Positions 5,650-5,998 of a DNA stretch of 5,998 nucleotides are shown here, one piece after another; within the stretch, counting starts at the first letter, position 1; each line of letters starts with the position of its first letter. The DNA lies in assembly GCA_050012355.1 (NCBI GenBank), contig JBEKHI010000471.1:1-5998 (forward strand), written 5' to 3'. Below the pieces are notes generated by a model. The model had not been told where the DNA came from, ran no database searches, and saw only the letters and a program-made list of their open reading frames with translations. This stretch comes from JBEKHI01 sp050012355. Lineage in GTDB: Bacteria; Actinomycetota; Actinomycetes; Streptosporangiales; Streptosporangiaceae. A program made the position numbers and the translations under genes.

Positions 5650-5998
5650 GTGTCAGAGGGCGGCCATTACGACATCGTCGTACTCGGCGGGGGCAGCGGA
5701 GGATACGCTTGCGCGCTACGCGCCGCCGAGCTCGGCAAGCGCGTAGCCCTGATCGAGAAGGACAAGGTAGGCGGAACCTGCCTGCACCGGGGATGCATCC
5801 CCACCAAGGCGCTGCTGCATTCCGCCGAGATCGCGGACTCGTCGCGGGAGAGCGAGAAGTTCGGCATCCAGACGACGTTCGGTTACGTCGACATGCCGGC
5901 CGTGCTTTCCTACCAGCAGTCGGTGGTCGAGCGGCTGTGGAAGGGCCTGCAGTCCACGATCGCGAGCCGCAAGATCGACACGATCATCGGCGACGGGC
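5650..5998 (+). CDS. lpdA: Dihydrolipoyl dehydrogenase (E3), N-terminal part (3' partial)
   Basis: 116 codons are present before the window edge; the full enzyme is usually about 460-470 residues. E3 is an FAD flavoprotein that reoxidises dihydrolipoamide of the pyruvate and 2-oxoglutarate dehydrogenase complexes and reduces NAD+. Visible features are the FAD-binding Rossmann motif YDIVVLGGGSGGYACALRA (7-25), the acidic end of the second strand at E36 (VALIEKD), and the redox-active disulfide C44-LHRG-C49 in GGTCLHRGCIPTKALLHSAE. The CLHRGC form, rather than CLNVGC, is one I recall from actinobacterial and mycobacterial-type E3 and related enzymes. The gene lies 48 bp after pepA and has its own good Shine-Dalgarno. 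No terminator is obvious in the gap, so read-through from pepA is possible. The lipoyl acyltransferase gene often follows in actinobacteria but is outside the window. Confidence 0.93.
   Translation, partial: MSEGGHYDIVVLGGGSGGYACALRAAELGKRVALIEKDKVGGTCLHRGCIPTKALLHSAEIADSSRESEKFGIQTTFGYVDMPAVLSYQQSVVERLWKGLQSTIASRKIDTIIGDG

Noticed and set aside
1..5998. CRISPR array, tRNA or rRNA gene, insertion sequence, phage or toxin-antitoxin system
   Set aside because: I looked for regularly spaced repeats, transposase or integrase motifs, terminal inverted repeats and cloverleaf sequences and saw none.

Overview
The window reads as chromosome of a high-GC Gram-positive bacterium (actinobacterium). Supporting signs are strong G/C bias at third codon positions, many GTG starts, several genes that look leaderless with a TANNNT box 7 nt before the start codon, a sigma factor paired with an unnamed single-span membrane protein, and a pepA-lpdA order that I recall from Streptomyces and relatives. 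I cannot name a genus. I see no mobile element, CRISPR array or structural RNA, and no gap over 300 bases without a gene.

Layout. (1) Positions 1-817, + strand: the last 58 codons of an ECF-type sigma factor (region 4, helix-turn-helix), then a 210-residue membrane-anchored protein starting 5 nt later, likely the sigma factor's partner or target. A near-perfect 17-bp-arm hairpin (831-870) ends this unit and the convergent unit beyond it. (2) Positions 872-1806, - strand: a two-gene membrane operon with a GTGA overlap, made of a 249-residue multi-pass protein with a duplicated ExxE motif (resembling COG4280/FTR1-like proteins) and a 62-residue two-span protein. (3) Positions 1821-2363, + strand: a stand-alone ChrB N-terminal-domain protein, divergent from the membrane operon with only 14 bp between start codons. 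A perfect 13-nt palindrome sits inside its first codons. (4) Positions 2430-4007, - strand: a GT-C-fold polytopic glycosyltransferase, convergent with chrB; an imperfect hairpin lies in between. (5) Positions 4102-5601, + strand: leucyl aminopeptidase PepA, divergent from the glycosyltransferase across 94 bp holding two back-to-back leaderless-type promoters. (6) Positions 5650-5998, + strand: the N-terminal part of dihydrolipoyl dehydrogenase, cut by the window edge.

PepA and LpdA are conserved housekeeping enzymes (peptide turnover; E3 of the 2-oxoacid dehydrogenase complexes). The most interesting section is 872-2363: a ChrB-domain protein without a ChrA transporter, packed head to head with an uncharacterised two-component membrane system, with a candidate operator at the shared start region. 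It may be a small regulator/transporter module whose substrate is unknown.
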